Assembly (NCBI GenBank): GCA_030646695.1
Contig: JAUSLF010000071.1
Location: 1 to 39,562, forward strand
Length of the DNA: 39,562 nucleotides
Reading direction: 5' to 3'
Source of the DNA: Nitrosomonadaceae bacterium
GTDB taxonomy: Bacteria; Pseudomonadota; Gammaproteobacteria; Burkholderiales; Nitrosomonadaceae
In this document: positions 7,863 to 18,298 of the stretch, piece by piece
How the letters are laid out: each line of letters starts with the position of its first letter
How positions within the stretch are numbered: position 1 is the first letter of the stretch
Program-made: the position numbers and the translations under genes
Notes under the pieces: generated by a model
Database searches by the model: none
What the model was told of the DNA's origin: nothing
What the model saw: the letters and a program-made list of their open reading frames with translations, nothing else

Positions 7863-8938
7863 AACTCGCCCAATGGCTAGCCAAGGATATCCGCGCATTC
7901 AATGTGTTCAATTACATTACATTACGCGCGGTGCTGGCGGCACTTACCGCTCTGGCGATTTCATTCGTGGTCGGCCCGGCCATGATACGCAAGCTCACTG
8001 CTTATAAAATCGGTCAGTCGGTACGCGATGATGGGCCGCAATCTCATCTTATCAAAGCGGGCACCCCCACCATGGGCGGTGCGTTGATACTGGTGTCCAT
8101 CGCCGTCACTACTTTGCTGTGGTCGGATTTGAGCAATCGTTACGTGTGGGTGGTGTTGCTGACCACGCTGGGTTTCGGTGTGATCGGCTGGGTGGATGAT
8201 TACCGCAAGGTGGTATATCGCAATCCAAAAGGGATATCTGCCAAGTCCAAGTTCTTCTGGCAATCAGTAATTGCGATCTCGGTGGCGCTGTACCTTGCGC
8301 TCACCGCCGATCTGCCGGCGCAGACCAGTTTAATCGTGCCTTTCTTCAAACAGGTGGCGATACCGCTGGGCGTGTTCGGTTTCGTGACGCTGGCCTATTT
8401 TGTCATCGTTGGCACCAGCAATGCGGTAAACCTGACCGATGGCCTCGATGGCCTGGCCATCATGCCGACCGTGATGATCAGCAGTGCCTTGGCAATTTTC
8501 GCCTACGTGGCGGGTCATGCGGTATTCGCGAAGTATCTCGGTATTCCCTATGTCCCGCATGCAGGTGAACTGGCCGTCTTCTGCGGTGCCATGGCGGGCG
8601 CTGGTCTTGCTTTTCTGTGGTTCAACGCCTATCCGGCGGAAGTATTCATGGGCGATGTCGGTGCGCTGGCGCTTGGCGCTGCACTGGGCGTGGTAACGGT
8701 GATCGTGCGCCAGGAGATTGTGCTGGTCATCATGGGTGGGGTGTTCGTGGTGGAAACCCTGTCAGTGATGCTGCAAGTGGCTTCATTCAAGTTGACGGGA
8801 AAGCGCATTTTCCGCATGGCGCCACTGCATCATCACTACGAATTGAAGGGCTGGAAAGAGAACCAGGTGGTGGTGCGATTCTGGATTATCACCATGATGC
8901 TGGTGTTGTTTGGCTTATCCACGTTGAAGTTGCGATAA
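7853..8938 (+). CDS. mraY: Phospho-MurNAc-pentapeptide translocase MraY
   Basis: MraY is an integral membrane enzyme that transfers phospho-MurNAc-pentapeptide to undecaprenyl phosphate, making lipid I. The 361-residue protein has about ten membrane segments and the family motifs: GTPTMGG (about 63-69), GWVDDYRKV (about 119-127, aspartate pair), [10 protein letters not shown] (about 195-204), [15 protein letters not shown] (about 264-278) and the HHHYELKGW loop near residue 325. Length is standard. It follows murF after 60 bases filled by tiny frames, and no clear ribosome site precedes its ATG. Confidence 0.97.
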   Translation: MLLELAQWLAKDIRAFNVFNYITLRAVLAALTALAISFVVGPAMIRKLTAYKIGQSVRDDGPQSHLIKAGTPTMGGALILVSIAVTTLLWSDLSNRYVWVVLLTTLGFGVIGWVDDYRKVVYRNPKGISAKSKFFWQSVIAISVALYLALTADLPAQTSLIVPFFKQVAIPLGVFGFVTLAYFVIVGTSNAVNLTDGLDGLAIMPTVMISSALAIFAYVAGHAVFAKYLGIPYVPHAGELAVFCGAMAGAGLAFLWFNAYPAEVFMGDVGALALGAALGVVTVIVRQEIVLVIMGGVFVVETLSVMLQVASFKLTGKRIFRMAPLHHHYELKGWKENQVVVRFWIITMMLVLFGLSTLKLR

Positions 8939-8957
8939 ATGACTTTTAGGCAGCCTT

Positions 8958-10373
8958 ATGAATTTTCGGGATAAAACCGTGTTGGTACTGGGAATGGGTG
9001 AAACCGGGTTGTCCATGGCCAAGTGGCTGTCGCACCTTGGTGCGAACGTGTATGTCGCTGACAGCCGTGCAACACCACCCAATCTGGATGCAATGCAACG
9101 GGCCGTACCTGCTGCACAGGTATTCACCGGTGCATTTGCCGCCGAGACCTTCGCCGGCATAGACCTTATCGCTATCAGCCCCGGGGTGCCGCTGGCGGAA
9201 CCGCTGGTGCAGCAGGCAGCAAAGCGCGGTGTACCGGTGCTGGGTGATATTGAGTTTTTCAGTTTGGAACTTAGACAACACACCAGCTCAAAACCAAAGA
9301 TCCTGGCCATTACCGGTTCCAACGGCAAGACCACGGTAACCGCCATGGTGGGGGCGATGGTGAAGCGAGCCGGGTGGGATGTCGAGGTGGCGGGCAACAT
9401 CGGTCCGGCAGTGCTGGATGCGCTGATGCAGCGGAAAAATATTGAAAAGCTGCCGCAAGCATGGGTTCTGGAGGTTTCCAGTTTCCAGTTGGAAACTACT
9501 CGAAGCCTCAATCCCGATGCGGCGGCAGTGCTGAATTTATGCGAAGACCATTTTGACCGTTACGCTGGAATGCAGGATTATGCCGCTGCCAAGGCCAGGA
9601 TATTTTTGGGCGAGGGTGGTGGTGCGCAGATTCTCAACCGTGACGACCCACTGGTGTGTGCGATGGCATTGCCCGGGAGAAAGCAGATAACTTTTGGTCT
9701 GGATGCGCCGGTTGCCGAGAGTGATTTTGGTCTGCTGTGTGACGGTGGCGACACCTGGCTGGTACAGGGGAGAACACGCCTGATGAAAACCAGTGAACTC
9801 GCCATTACCGGTCAGCACAATGCGGCCAATGCGCTGGCTGCGCTGGCGCTATGTCGCGCCGTGGAACTGCCGTTTGCACTATTGCTGCAGGCCTTGCGTG
9901 AATTCAAGGGGCTGCCGCATCGGATGGAGAAAGTGGCGGCGTTCGATGACATCACCTTCTATGACGATTCGAAGGGCACTAACGTCGGCGCCACGGTCGC
10001 GGCTCTGAGCGGCATGACGCAACGTGTGGTGTTGATCGCTGGTGGCGATGGCAAAGGACAGGATTTCACCCCGTTGAGACAGCCGCTGGCAGAATGTGCG
10101 CGCGCGGTAGTGCTGATCGGGCGCGATGCCGGGAAAATCGCCGCTGCGCTGGCTGGCTGCGGCGTGCCGCTGCATCAGGCAAAGACGATGGAAGAAGCGG
10201 TGCAGCAAAGCTTTGTGCTGGCACAGAAAGGTGATGCAGTGCTGATGTCACCAGCGTGCGCCAGCCTCGACATGTTCAGAAATTATGCACACCGTGCTGA
10301 AGTATTCGTTGCGGCGGTAAGAGAGTTGGCGGCAAGAGTCCCGGCCACGATTGATCAAGGTTCCAGTCAATGA
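8958..10373 (+). CDS. murD: UDP-MurNAc-L-alanine:D-glutamate ligase MurD
   Basis: MurD adds D-glutamate as the second residue of the stem peptide, in the cytoplasm with ATP. The 471-residue protein begins with a Rossmann-like fold ([17 protein letters not shown]), has ATP loop [14 protein letters not shown] (about residues 115-128), the segments [10 protein letters not shown] and [10 protein letters not shown], and a C-terminal domain with [17 protein letters not shown]. Length is normal. A 19-base gap separates it from mraY; a tiny frame from ATG 8939 (directly after the mraY TAA) runs across the murD start. It ends in an ATGA overlap with ftsW. Confidence 0.97.
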   Translation: MNFRDKTVLVLGMGETGLSMAKWLSHLGANVYVADSRATPPNLDAMQRAVPAAQVFTGAFAAETFAGIDLIAISPGVPLAEPLVQQAAKRGVPVLGDIEFFSLELRQHTSSKPKILAITGSNGKTTVTAMVGAMVKRAGWDVEVAGNIGPAVLDALMQRKNIEKLPQAWVLEVSSFQLETTRSLNPDAAAVLNLCEDHFDRYAGMQDYAAAKARIFLGEGGGAQILNRDDPLVCAMALPGRKQITFGLDAPVAESDFGLLCDGGDTWLVQGRTRLMKTSELAITGQHNAANALAALALCRAVELPFALLLQALREFKGLPHRMEKVAAFDDITFYDDSKGTNVGATVAALSGMTQRVVLIAGGDGKGQDFTPLRQPLAECARAVVLIGRDAGKIAAALAGCGVPLHQAKTMEEAVQQSFVLAQKGDAVLMSPACASLDMFRNYAHRAEVFVAAVRELAARVPATIDQGSSQ

Positions 10374-11533
10374 TTTACCAGACCGACATCAACAACCAGA
10401 GAATGCCGCACGACTTTGATCAGACCCTGGTCTGGTCTGCGATATTGTTGCTGAGCCTGGGACTGGTGATGGTTTATTCCGCTTCTATTGCCATCGCCGA
10501 GGCGGGGCGTGGAACCGGTGGCTATGCGGCCCATTTTCTTGTGCGGCATGGTGCCTATCTGCTGGTGGGTCTGCTGGCGGGGCTGATTGCGTTCCAGGTG
10601 CCGATGCCGGTATGGCAGAAATATTCGTTTCACCTGTTCCTGCTGGGAGTGCTGCTGCTGGTGCTGGTGTTGATTCCCGGAATAGGCCGTGAGGTCAACG
10701 GCAGTCGGCGCTGGTTATCGTTGCTGGTAGTGAATCTACAGCCATCCGAGTTCATGAAGCTATTTGTGGTGATTTACGCTGCCGATTACACCATCCGCAA
10801 AAGCGCATATCTGGATAGTTTTCGCAAAGGTTTTTTCCCGATGCTGATCGTGATGCTGGTGATAGGTCTGCTGTTGCTGCGCGAGCCAGATTTCGGTGCA
10901 TTCGTTGTTATCACCGTCATCGCGATGGCAACCTTGTTCCTGGGGGGCATGAACCTGAAGCTGTTCGCGGGGTTGATCAGTTTTCTGGTCGCAGGTCTAT
11001 TGGCGCTGATCTGGGTTGAGCCCTACCGCATGCAGCGCATTGTAGGGTTCATGGATCCGTGGATTGATCCTTATGGAAAAGGCTACCAGTTAAGTCATGC
11101 CTTGATTGCATTCGGGCGCGGCGAATGGCTGGGTGTTGGCTTGGGTGGCAGCGTGGAAAAACTTTTTTACTTGCCCGAAGCACATACCGATTTTCTGCTG
11201 GCGGTGATTGCAGAAGAGCTTGGTTTTATCGGCGTGGCAACAGTGGTAGCACTGTTCGCGGGGCTGGTGGTGCGTGCCTTCGTAATAGGCCGCCAAGCGG
11301 CGATGCGGGAACGGCACTTTTCCGCGCTGGTGGCGCAAGGCATCGGCGTATGGCTGGGGGTGCAGGCTTTCATCAACATGGGTGTAAATATGGGGGTATT
11401 GCCCACCAAGGGATTGACCTTGCCGCTGATGAGCTTCGGCGGCAGCAGTATTGTCGCCAACTGTGTCGCGCTGGCGGTGCTGCTGCGGGTGGACTGGGAG
11501 AACCGGCAACTCATGCGGGGTTTCGCCGTATGA
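10370..11533 (+). CDS. ftsW: Septal peptidoglycan polymerase FtsW
   Basis: FtsW is the SEDS-family glycosyltransferase that polymerises lipid II at the division site together with FtsI. The 387-residue protein has about ten membrane segments starting near residue 18 ([18 protein letters not shown]). Family signatures are RWLSL followed by [42 protein letters not shown] with [18 protein letters not shown], and [16 protein letters not shown] near the end. Length fits. The ATGA overlap with murD and placement before murG are standard. Confidence 0.97.
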   Translation: MIYQTDINNQRMPHDFDQTLVWSAILLLSLGLVMVYSASIAIAEAGRGTGGYAAHFLVRHGAYLLVGLLAGLIAFQVPMPVWQKYSFHLFLLGVLLLVLVLIPGIGREVNGSRRWLSLLVVNLQPSEFMKLFVVIYAADYTIRKSAYLDSFRKGFFPMLIVMLVIGLLLLREPDFGAFVVITVIAMATLFLGGMNLKLFAGLISFLVAGLLALIWVEPYRMQRIVGFMDPWIDPYGKGYQLSHALIAFGRGEWLGVGLGGSVEKLFYLPEAHTDFLLAVIAEELGFIGVATVVALFAGLVVRAFVIGRQAAMRERHFSALVAQGIGVWLGVQAFINMGVNMGVLPTKGLTLPLMSFGGSSIVANCVALAVLLRVDWENRQLMRGFAV

Positions 11534-11570
11534 GCGGGCGCTTACAGAGGATTAATGGGGGAGTGTTGAC

Positions 11571-12656
11571 TTGGCACACACCATCCTGATCATGGCTGGA
11601 GGAACTGGCGGCCATGTGTTTCCCGGATTGGCGGTGGCGGATTACATGAAGGCAGCGGGTTGGCACGTCGTGTGGCTGGGAACCGAGGGAGGAATGGAGA
11701 CAATGCTGGTGCCGCAACGCGGGTATGACACAAGAATCATCCGCTTTTCCGGTGTGCGCGGCAAGAATGTCGTGGCGTGGCTGACGTTGCCGCTGCGGCT
11801 GCTGCTGGCATTCTGGCAAAGCGCCAAGGTGATGTTTCAGGTGCGTCCCGACGTGGTATTGGGCATGGGCGGTTATCCGGCCTTTCCCGGCGGCATGATG
11901 GCTTCGTTGCTGGGTAAGCCGTTGGTGATACACGAACAGAATTCGATAGCTGGCCTCACCAATAAAGTGCTGGCGAAATTTGCAGATAAAGTTTTGCTGG
12001 GTTTTCCAGATGCAATCAGAAACGATAACAAGGCAGTATTTTCCGGTAATCCGGTGCGCGATGCGATCGGCCAGCTGGATGCGCCAGAAACAAGGTATGC
12101 CGCTCGTGACAAAAATGATGGTGGAAGATTGAGACTGTTGGTGATAGGCGGCAGCTTGGGCGCACATGCGCTGAATGCCGTGGTGCCACAGGCGTTGGGA
12201 CTGATTCCGGAAAACAGGCGCCCGCAGGTGACGCACCAGGCAGGAGCGAAACATCTGGATACGTTGAGGAAGAATTATGCGGAAGCGAGAGTGGCAGGTG
12301 AGCTGGTGGCGTTCATCGAGGACATGGCCGCTTGTTACGCCGATTGTGATCTGGTGATTTGCCGCGCCGGCGCACTCACCATCGCTGAGCTGGCAGCGGC
12401 GGGGGTAGCAAGCATACTGGTGCCGTTCCCATACGCTGTGGACGATCATCAAACCAGCAATGCCAGATTTCTGAGCGAGCGGGATGCAGCAGTGCTGCTG
12501 CCACAAAACGAACTGACCCCACAAGGCCTGGCACAACTTCTGACGGAGTTAAGCCGCGAGAGATTATCAGAGATGGCGGTAAAGGCGCGCGCACTGGCGA
12601 AACCCGATGCGACCCGGCTGGTGGCACAAGCCTGCATGGAGATGGCAAAGGCATGA
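11571..12656 (+). CDS. murG: UDP-GlcNAc transferase MurG
   Basis: MurG is a peripheral inner-membrane enzyme that converts lipid I to lipid II by adding GlcNAc. The 361-residue GT-B fold protein has the N-terminal loop [15 protein letters not shown] (about 8-22), [24 protein letters not shown], the second glycine loop [10 protein letters not shown] and the donor-binding [19 protein letters not shown]. The start is TTG at 11571, preceded by GGGGGAG at 11557-11563 with a seven-base spacer; no ATG suits the conserved N-terminus. A 19-codon frame beginning in ATGA at the ftsW stop (11530-11589) overlaps this start. Confidence 0.96.
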   Translation: MAHTILIMAGGTGGHVFPGLAVADYMKAAGWHVVWLGTEGGMETMLVPQRGYDTRIIRFSGVRGKNVVAWLTLPLRLLLAFWQSAKVMFQVRPDVVLGMGGYPAFPGGMMASLLGKPLVIHEQNSIAGLTNKVLAKFADKVLLGFPDAIRNDNKAVFSGNPVRDAIGQLDAPETRYAARDKNDGGRLRLLVIGGSLGAHALNAVVPQALGLIPENRRPQVTHQAGAKHLDTLRKNYAEARVAGELVAFIEDMAACYADCDLVICRAGALTIAELAAAGVASILVPFPYAVDDHQTSNARFLSERDAAVLLPQNELTPQGLAQLLTELSRERLSEMAVKARALAKPDATRLVAQACMEMAKA

Positions 12657-12670
12657 ATCTGGAACCATGA
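12653..12670 (+). other. Five-codon frame coupling murG to murC
   Basis: ATG 12653 overlaps the murG stop (ATGA), the frame encodes MNLEP, and its TGA (12668-12670) overlaps the murC start at 12667 (ATGA again). The double overlap would let terminating ribosomes step twice to reach murC. The arrangement is visible; the role is inferred. Confidence 0.35.
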
Positions 12671-14097
12671 AACATAAAGTCAAACATGTTCATTTCGTCG
12701 GTATCGGCGGCTCAGGTATGAGCGGCATTGCCGAGGTGCTGTTCAACCTGGGTTACCAGGTGAGTGGTTCGGATTTATCCGACAACGCCGCTACGCAGCG
12801 CCTTAAAAGCCTGGGTATCACCATCCATCGCGGGCATGCACGTGATCAGGTGGCATCAGCGGATGCGGTCGTGACGTCGACTGCGGTGCAGCCAGACAAT
12901 CCAGAAGTGATCGCGGCACATGAACGTAATGTCCCGGTGGTGCCGCGCGCCATGATGCTGGCGGAATTATTGAGGTTACGCCAGGGCATCGCTGTCGCCG
13001 GTACTCATGGCAAGACTACCACCACCAGCCTGATCGCCAGCGTTCTGGCGGAAGCGGGAATGGATCCGACCTTCGTCATCGGCGGCAGATTGGAAGCTGC
13101 GGGTTCACATGCCAGGCTGGGCAGCGGTGAATTCATCGTGGTGGAAGCGGACGAATCGGACGCCTCATTTCTCTGCCTGCAACCGGTGCTGGCGGTGGTG
13201 ACCAATATCGATGCCGACCACATGGAAACCTACGGCCATGATTTCGGCAGACTCAAACAAGCATTCGTGGATTTTGTGCAGCACCTGCCTTTTTACGGGA
13301 TGGCGATGCTGTGTGTGGATGATGCCAACGTGCGTGCAATCATGTCTGCCATCGCCAGACCCATCACCACATACGGTCTGTCGGATATGGCGTTAATCCG
13401 CGCTGTGGATATTCGTCACAGCGGGGGGCGGATGTGCTTTACCGCACTGATAGGGGTAAATGGCAAGACACGCAAGCTTGACATCACACTCAATCTACCG
13501 GGGCTGCATAACGTGCAGAATGCGCTCGCGGCAATTGCAGTGGGCAACGAGGTGGGAGTGCCGGACGAAGCCATCATCAATGCCCTGGCTGGATTCAGAG
13601 GGGTGGGGCGGCGTTTTCAGCGCTACGGAGAAGTCAAATTAGCCGGTGACAAGAATAACCGTGGCGGCAATTTCACGTTGGTCGATGATTATGGTCATCA
13701 CCCGGTGGAAATGGCTGCCACCATTACTGCTGCTCGCGGTGCGTTCCCCGGGCGTCGCCTGGTGCTGGTGTTCCAGCCGCATCGCTACACGCGTACGCGC
13801 GACGTGTTTGAGGATTTCGTCAAGGTTCTGTCTACCGCCGACGTGCTGTTGTTAACCGAAGTTTACCCCGCAGGTGAAGCGCCGATCGTGGCCGCCGACA
13901 GCAGGTCGCTAGCGCGAGCGGTAAGGGTGCAAGGCAAGGTGGAACCGATTTATGTCGAGACCGTGGACGAGCTGCCTGCTGCCATCCGTAGAGTGGCACA
14001 AGACGGCGATGTGGTGCTAGTGATGGGAGCGGGGTCGGTGGGTGGGGTGGCGCCCAGTATTGCGCTGAGGGATGGAGATGCAGGGGGCAAAGCATGA
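12667..14097 (+). CDS. murC: UDP-N-acetylmuramate:L-alanine ligase MurC
   Basis: MurC adds L-alanine to UDP-MurNAc, the first stem-peptide step. The 476-residue protein has [17 protein letters not shown] at residues about 9-25, ATP loop [13 protein letters not shown] (about 112-124), [21 protein letters not shown] and the C-terminal [11 protein letters not shown] and [11 protein letters not shown] chose ATG 12667, which gives the usual [10 protein letters not shown] start; an upstream in-frame start at 12607 would lie inside murG. A small loop insert (GDKNNRGG) sits just before the DDYGHHP motif. Confidence 0.97.
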   Translation: MKHKVKHVHFVGIGGSGMSGIAEVLFNLGYQVSGSDLSDNAATQRLKSLGITIHRGHARDQVASADAVVTSTAVQPDNPEVIAAHERNVPVVPRAMMLAELLRLRQGIAVAGTHGKTTTTSLIASVLAEAGMDPTFVIGGRLEAAGSHARLGSGEFIVVEADESDASFLCLQPVLAVVTNIDADHMETYGHDFGRLKQAFVDFVQHLPFYGMAMLCVDDANVRAIMSAIARPITTYGLSDMALIRAVDIRHSGGRMCFTALIGVNGKTRKLDITLNLPGLHNVQNALAAIAVGNEVGVPDEAIINALAGFRGVGRRFQRYGEVKLAGDKNNRGGNFTLVDDYGHHPVEMAATITAARGAFPGRRLVLVFQPHRYTRTRDVFEDFVKVLSTADVLLLTEVYPAGEAPIVAADSRSLARAVRVQGKVEPIYVETVDELPAAIRRVAQDGDVVLVMGAGSVGGVAPSIALRDGDAGGKA

Positions 14098-14205
14098 TTC
14101 GCCTGGGGGTTGGAGAGGCAAGGATAAAAGCAGTGCGCAAAGATCTGCGCAGCAGCATTACCGAATTTTATTTTTTACATCACCAGTCTGTTACAGGATG
14201 CGTGA

Positions 14206-15183
14206 ATGGATATGACGGAACCCAATAAATTCACTGCTGATTCGTGCGTACCTTCCAAGGAGGGAGTGGAAGAAATCCTGCGCGGTGAGGCGCGAGTGAA
14301 TGAGTCGATGAAAAAGCATACTTCCTGGCGGGCGGGCGGGGAGGCCCAACGCGTTTATATTCCGGCCGATTTGACCGATCTTGCTCAATTCATGCGCGCC
14401 CTGCCGCAGGGCGAACCGGTGCATATGGTCGGGCTGGGTAGCAATCTGCTGGTACGTGACGGCGGGGTACGCGGCACAGTAGTGCTGCTGCATGCGCGGT
14501 TGGATGAACTGCGTCTGGGGCAACAGACCGCAGATGGAAGATTGATTTATGCCGAGGCGGGTGTGGCCTGTGCCAAGGTGGCGCGATACGCGGCAGTACA
14601 TGGTTTGGCAGGCGCTGAATTTCTGGCCGGTATACCCGGTACGGTGGGCGGGGCACTGGCAATGAATGCAGGCTGTTATGGCAGCGAAACCTGGGAGATT
14701 GTTGAACGCGTACAGACGCTCAATCATGCCGGTCAGTTGCGGGTACGTCTGCCCGGAGATTACGCGATCGACTACCGGCATGTGGCTTTGAAGCTGGAAC
14801 CGGGGAACGTTTCTGATGAAGAGTGGTTTGTAGGGGGGTGGTTCAGATTAAAGAATGGTGATGATGCGGCATCGCGCAAGAAGATCAAGGAACTGCTCGC
14901 CAAACGTATCGACAGTCAGCCATTGAACCTGCCCAATGCCGGCTCGGTGTTTCGCAACCCATCGGGAGATCACGCGGCGCGACTGATCGAGTCATGCGGG
15001 TTAAAGGGATTTTGCATCGGTGGTGCGATGGTTTCATCCAAGCATGCAAATTTTATTGTCAATACCGGCAACGCCACTGCGGCAGATATTGAAGCGGTGA
15101 TTGCGGCGGTGCGCAGAATCGTGAAAGAGCAGACCGGAGTGGAGTTGGTGCAGGAAGTACGGATTATCGGAGAGGTCAGTTGA
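14206..15183 (+). CDS. murB: UDP-N-acetylenolpyruvoylglucosamine reductase MurB
   Basis: MurB is a FAD enzyme that uses NADPH to make UDP-MurNAc, the substrate of MurC just upstream. The 325-residue protein has the FAD-binding segments [16 protein letters not shown] (about 76-91) and [18 protein letters not shown] followed by CYGSE (about 139-161), and the C-terminal [29 protein letters not shown] and [18 protein letters not shown] and the SSKHANF segment resemble type II MurB rather than the E. coli type I enzyme. A 108-base gap after murC contains a 44-codon frame (14094-14228) that begins in ATGA at the murC stop and overlaps the murB start. Confidence 0.96.
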   Translation: MDMTEPNKFTADSCVPSKEGVEEILRGEARVNESMKKHTSWRAGGEAQRVYIPADLTDLAQFMRALPQGEPVHMVGLGSNLLVRDGGVRGTVVLLHARLDELRLGQQTADGRLIYAEAGVACAKVARYAAVHGLAGAEFLAGIPGTVGGALAMNAGCYGSETWEIVERVQTLNHAGQLRVRLPGDYAIDYRHVALKLEPGNVSDEEWFVGGWFRLKNGDDAASRKKIKELLAKRIDSQPLNLPNAGSVFRNPSGDHAARLIESCGLKGFCIGGAMVSSKHANFIVNTGNATAADIEAVIAAVRRIVKEQTGVELVQEVRIIGEVS

Positions 15184-15238
15184 TTCGCGATGAATTCAGA
15201 AGTTCGATTATGGATTTTTCTGGCAGGAGCAGTCAGTT

Positions 15239-16156
15239 GTGAGTAATCACGATTTCGGAAAAGTAGCAGTTCTCCTGGGTGGTCGTTCCGCCGAGCGTGA
15301 GATCTCGCTCAGAAGCGGCCAAGCTGTGCTGGATGCGTTGCGACGCAAAGGCGTGGATGCGCACCCATTTGATCCTGCCGAACAACCGATGGAAGCGTTA
15401 TTGCAGCAGGGGTTTAAGCGGGCGCATATCGCTCTGCATGGGCGCTATGGTGAAGATGGCACGGTGCAAGGTGCGCTGGAACTGATGGGGTTACCCTATA
15501 CCGGCAGCGGTGTCATGGCGAGTGCGCTGGCGATGGATAAATGGCGCACCAAATTGCTATGGCAGGCGGCGGGAATCAATTCTCCCCGCTATGCCGTGCT
15601 TGATGCGCAAAGCGATTTCAGCGCGGTGGTGAAGGAGTTGGGTCTGCCCCTGATCGTCAAGCCTTCACGCGAAGGATCGACCATAGGCTTGAGCAAGGTG
15701 ACGGCGGCAGAGGATTTGCCAGCTGCCTACCAGTTGGCAGCGCAGCATGACTCAGTGGTACTGGCGGAGCAATTTATCGAGGGGATGGAGCTGACTGCTG
15801 CCATTCTTGGAGAGGCCCCGCTGCCACTGGTGCGGATCGAAACAGCAGGCGGATTGTACGATTACCAAGCCAAGTATTTTTCCAATGACACCTGCTATTT
15901 TTGCCCGAGTGGTCTGTCCGCCGGACAGGAACAGGCAATCCAGGCACAAGCGCTACAGGCATACAAGATTTTGGGATGTGAAGGCTGGGGCAGAGTGGAT
16001 GTAATGCTGGATAAATCGGGCAGGGCTTATTTTCTCGAGACCAATACTTCGCCCGGCATGACCGACCACAGTCTCGTGCCGATGGCGGCAAGAGCGGCGG
16101 GAATATCATTTGAGGATCTGGTGGTGCGGATACTGGAGTTGGCTCATGTGGGATAA
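15239..16156 (+). CDS. ddl: D-alanine:D-alanine ligase
   Basis: Ddl makes the D-Ala-D-Ala dipeptide used by MurF. The 305-residue ATP-grasp protein has [17 protein letters not shown] (about 11-27), [40 protein letters not shown] (about 138-153) and the ATP/Mg site [17 protein letters not shown] (about 264-280). Length is usual for DdlB. The start is GTG 15239, with AGGAG at 15225-15229. A small frame in the murB-ddl gap (ATG 15210) ends at TGA 15240-15242, giving a GTGA overlap with this start. Confidence 0.96.
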   Translation: MSNHDFGKVAVLLGGRSAEREISLRSGQAVLDALRRKGVDAHPFDPAEQPMEALLQQGFKRAHIALHGRYGEDGTVQGALELMGLPYTGSGVMASALAMDKWRTKLLWQAAGINSPRYAVLDAQSDFSAVVKELGLPLIVKPSREGSTIGLSKVTAAEDLPAAYQLAAQHDSVVLAEQFIEGMELTAAILGEAPLPLVRIETAGGLYDYQAKYFSNDTCYFCPSGLSAGQEQAIQAQALQAYKILGCEGWGRVDVMLDKSGRAYFLETNTSPGMTDHSLVPMAARAAGISFEDLVVRILELAHVG

Positions 16157-16913
16157 CCATCACACGTTGCATTTGCTGGCTAATCTGCTGTTTGCGCTGG
16201 TTGCACTCGCGGCAGCTTACGCAATCGGTTCATGGGCGGTGAGTTCGTCAGTGTTTCCGTTGAAGCAGGTGAGTGTCAGCGGCATTAACAACAGCAACGG
16301 TGAATTGAGGCACGTGACACGGGAGCAAATAGATAAAGTGGTTCGTAGCAAGATCGCGGGGAATTTTCTGACAGTTGATCTGGACGCGACGCGTGACGCA
16401 TTCGAGAAGTTGCCCTGGGTAAGGGTTGCAGGTGTGCGGCGGCATTGGCCGCAGACTCTGGAAGTAACGCTGGAAGAACATGTGGCAGTGGCACGTTGGG
16501 GCAGCGAGGCATTGGTAAATACGCATGGAGAAGTATTTGACGGCGCTGTCACCGCGGTTGAGGGGGGATTACCGGTATTCATCGGGCCGCCGGAAAGTTC
16601 ATTCGATGTGGCGCGGCAATACGCCGCTTTCGGCAAGTTGCTGCAACCGTTGCGGCAGAACATTGCCCAGTTGAATCTTTCACCGCGTCGCGCCTGGCGC
16701 ATTCACCTGGAAAACGGGACTGTGCTGGAACTGGGACGCGATCAGATGGAAGCGCGCCTGGCACGCTACGTCCTGGCGTACGGCCGCAGCCTCGCACAAT
16801 TGAATCAGCAGCTGGCTTATGTAGATTTGCGTTATTCCAACGGTTTTGCTGTGCGTATGCCGGAAGCGTCGCAGCAGGAACCACGCAAACTAAATCTGAA
16901 AAAAGCAGCGTGA
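16146..16913 (+). CDS. ftsQ: Cell division protein FtsQ
   Basis: FtsQ is a bitopic inner-membrane protein that links early and late divisome proteins by binding FtsB/FtsL in the periplasm. The 255-residue protein has a short cytoplasmic start, one membrane segment (about residues 10-30), a POTRA domain beginning [10 protein letters not shown] and including [20 protein letters not shown], and the FtsQ/DivIB beta domain ending in [15 protein letters not shown] chose ATG 16146, which overlaps the ddl stop by 11 bases; the in-frame start at 16110 adds 12 residues of ddl-overlapping sequence. Confidence 0.95.
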   Translation: MWDNHHTLHLLANLLFALVALAAAYAIGSWAVSSSVFPLKQVSVSGINNSNGELRHVTREQIDKVVRSKIAGNFLTVDLDATRDAFEKLPWVRVAGVRRHWPQTLEVTLEEHVAVARWGSEALVNTHGEVFDGAVTAVEGGLPVFIGPPESSFDVARQYAAFGKLLQPLRQNIAQLNLSPRRAWRIHLENGTVLELGRDQMEARLARYVLAYGRSLAQLNQQLAYVDLRYSNGFAVRMPEASQQEPRKLNLKKAA

Positions 16914-16933
16914 GATTAAGGGTTCCAAAATAA

Positions 16934-18172
16934 ATGAATAGAGTTAATGAAAATAAAAATCTGATCGTCGGCCTCGACATCGGCACTTCAAAGATCGTTG
17001 CTATCGTTGCCGAGGTTAAGCCTGAGGGCGGATTTGAAATTATCGGCATGGGCAGCCACCCGTCGCGCGGTTTGAAGAAAGGCGTGGTCGTCAACATCGA
17101 AACTACGGTGAACGCGATCCAGCGCGCGCTGGAAGAAGCGGAGCTAATGGCCAATTGCAAGATCCGTGAGGTCTATACCGGGATTGCCGGTAGTCATATC
17201 AAGAGTTTCAATTCACACGGGACGGTGGCGATCAAGGACAAGGAAGTGTCGCGCATAGACGTGGAGCGGGTGATGGAAACCGCCAAGGCAGTGAACATCC
17301 CAGCTGACCAGCAGGTGCTGCATATTCTCAATCAGGAATTTATCGTAGACGGTCAGGAAGATGTGCGTGAGCCTATCGGTATGAGCGGCATACGTCTGGA
17401 AGTGAAAGTACACATCGTTACCGGTGCAGTATCGGCGGCGCAGAACATCATGAAGTGTGTGCGCCGCTGCGGCCTGGAAGTGCGCGATCTGGTGCTGCAA
17501 CCATTGGCCTCGGCAATGGCGGTACTGTCGGAAGACGAGAAAGATCTGGGTGTGTGCCTAGTGGATATTGGCGGCGGCACTACTGACATCGCGGTATTTA
17601 CCAATGGCGCAATTCGCCATACGGCGGTGATCCCGATTGCTGGCGACCAGATCACCAATGATATTGCGATGGCGTTGCGCACTCCCACCAAGGATGCGGA
17701 GGACATCAAGTGCAACTACGGTTGCGCTTTGCGCGGTATGGCCGATCCTCACGAGATGGTAGAGGTATCGGGCGTAGGTGACCGTGGTGCGCGTCAGCTT
17801 TCCAGGCAGACGCTGGCGGAAGTGATTGAGCCACGGGTGGAGGAACTCTACTCCTTGGTGCAGGCTGAACTGCGCCGTAGCGGTTTCGAGGAACTGCTTT
17901 CATCTGGGATCGTCATCACCGGTGGCAGCAGTTCCTTGCAAGGCATGGTGGAACTGGGTGAAGAAATATTTCATATGCCGGTACGGCTGGGATTGCCGCA
18001 CTATCGTGGCGGCTTGGCGGAGGTGGTGCGCACACCGCGGCTCTCCACTGGTGTCGGGCTGATTATCGCCGGCATGGAACAGCTTCAGCGCAACCAGCAC
18101 AGCCGACTGCAGGGCAATTCATTCAAGCAGGTTTTTGAAAGAATGAGGAGTTGGTTTCAGGGAAATTTTTAG
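16934..18172 (+). CDS. ftsA: Cell division protein FtsA
   Basis: FtsA is an actin-like ATPase that tethers FtsZ to the membrane and recruits later division proteins. The 412-residue protein has the phosphate-1 motif IVGLDIGTSKIVAIV (about 11-25), the SHIKSFNSHG part of the 1C domain, the phosphate-2 motif LVDIGGGTTDIAVF (about 209-222), and SGIVITGGSSSLQGM. The C-terminus FERMRSWFQGNF is the expected amphipathic membrane-targeting helix. A seven-codon frame from GTG 16910 (GTGA at the ftsQ stop) ends TAA immediately before this ATG. Confidence 0.97.
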   Translation: MNRVNENKNLIVGLDIGTSKIVAIVAEVKPEGGFEIIGMGSHPSRGLKKGVVVNIETTVNAIQRALEEAELMANCKIREVYTGIAGSHIKSFNSHGTVAIKDKEVSRIDVERVMETAKAVNIPADQQVLHILNQEFIVDGQEDVREPIGMSGIRLEVKVHIVTGAVSAAQNIMKCVRRCGLEVRDLVLQPLASAMAVLSEDEKDLGVCLVDIGGGTTDIAVFTNGAIRHTAVIPIAGDQITNDIAMALRTPTKDAEDIKCNYGCALRGMADPHEMVEVSGVGDRGARQLSRQTLAEVIEPRVEELYSLVQAELRRSGFEELLSSGIVITGGSSSLQGMVELGEEIFHMPVRLGLPHYRGGLAEVVRTPRLSTGVGLIIAGMEQLQRNQHSRLQGNSFKQVFERMRSWFQGNF

Positions 18173-18198
18173 GATTCAGGATCAGGGATAGAGGGGTG
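18171..18198 (+). repeat. Heptamer tract after ftsA
   Basis: The ftsA stop codon TAG runs into heptamer-like units (AGGATTC, AGGATCA, then GGGATAG and AGGGGTG). The tract lies between ftsA and the ftsZ promoter and matches the GGGATTC-type tracts in murE, murF and lnt. Confidence 0.5.
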
Positions 18199-18237
18199 GG
18201 CGTGCCGCGATTGGTATCAAGGTTGTCAGGTTTAGGG

Positions 18238-18266
18238 TTGAAAGTTCGAGAAATTTTTTTTAGAAA
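18238..18266 (+). promoter_or_regulatory. Probable ftsZ promoter
   Basis: TTGAAA at 18238-18243 and TAGAAA at 18261-18266 are 17 bases apart. Transcription would start near 18273, about 26 bases before the ftsZ ATG, and the strong AAGGAG ribosome site at 18286-18291 follows. A separate ftsZ promoter is common in other dcw clusters. Confidence 0.5.
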
Positions 18267-18298
18267 TTGCGTTTTTAATTCACTAAAGGAGAAGCATA

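Noticed and set aside
11511-12536. 341-codon open frame on the minus strand opposite murG
   Set aside because: It mirrors a certain gene, shows no family motif and is rich in His/Gln/Arg typical of antisense frames.
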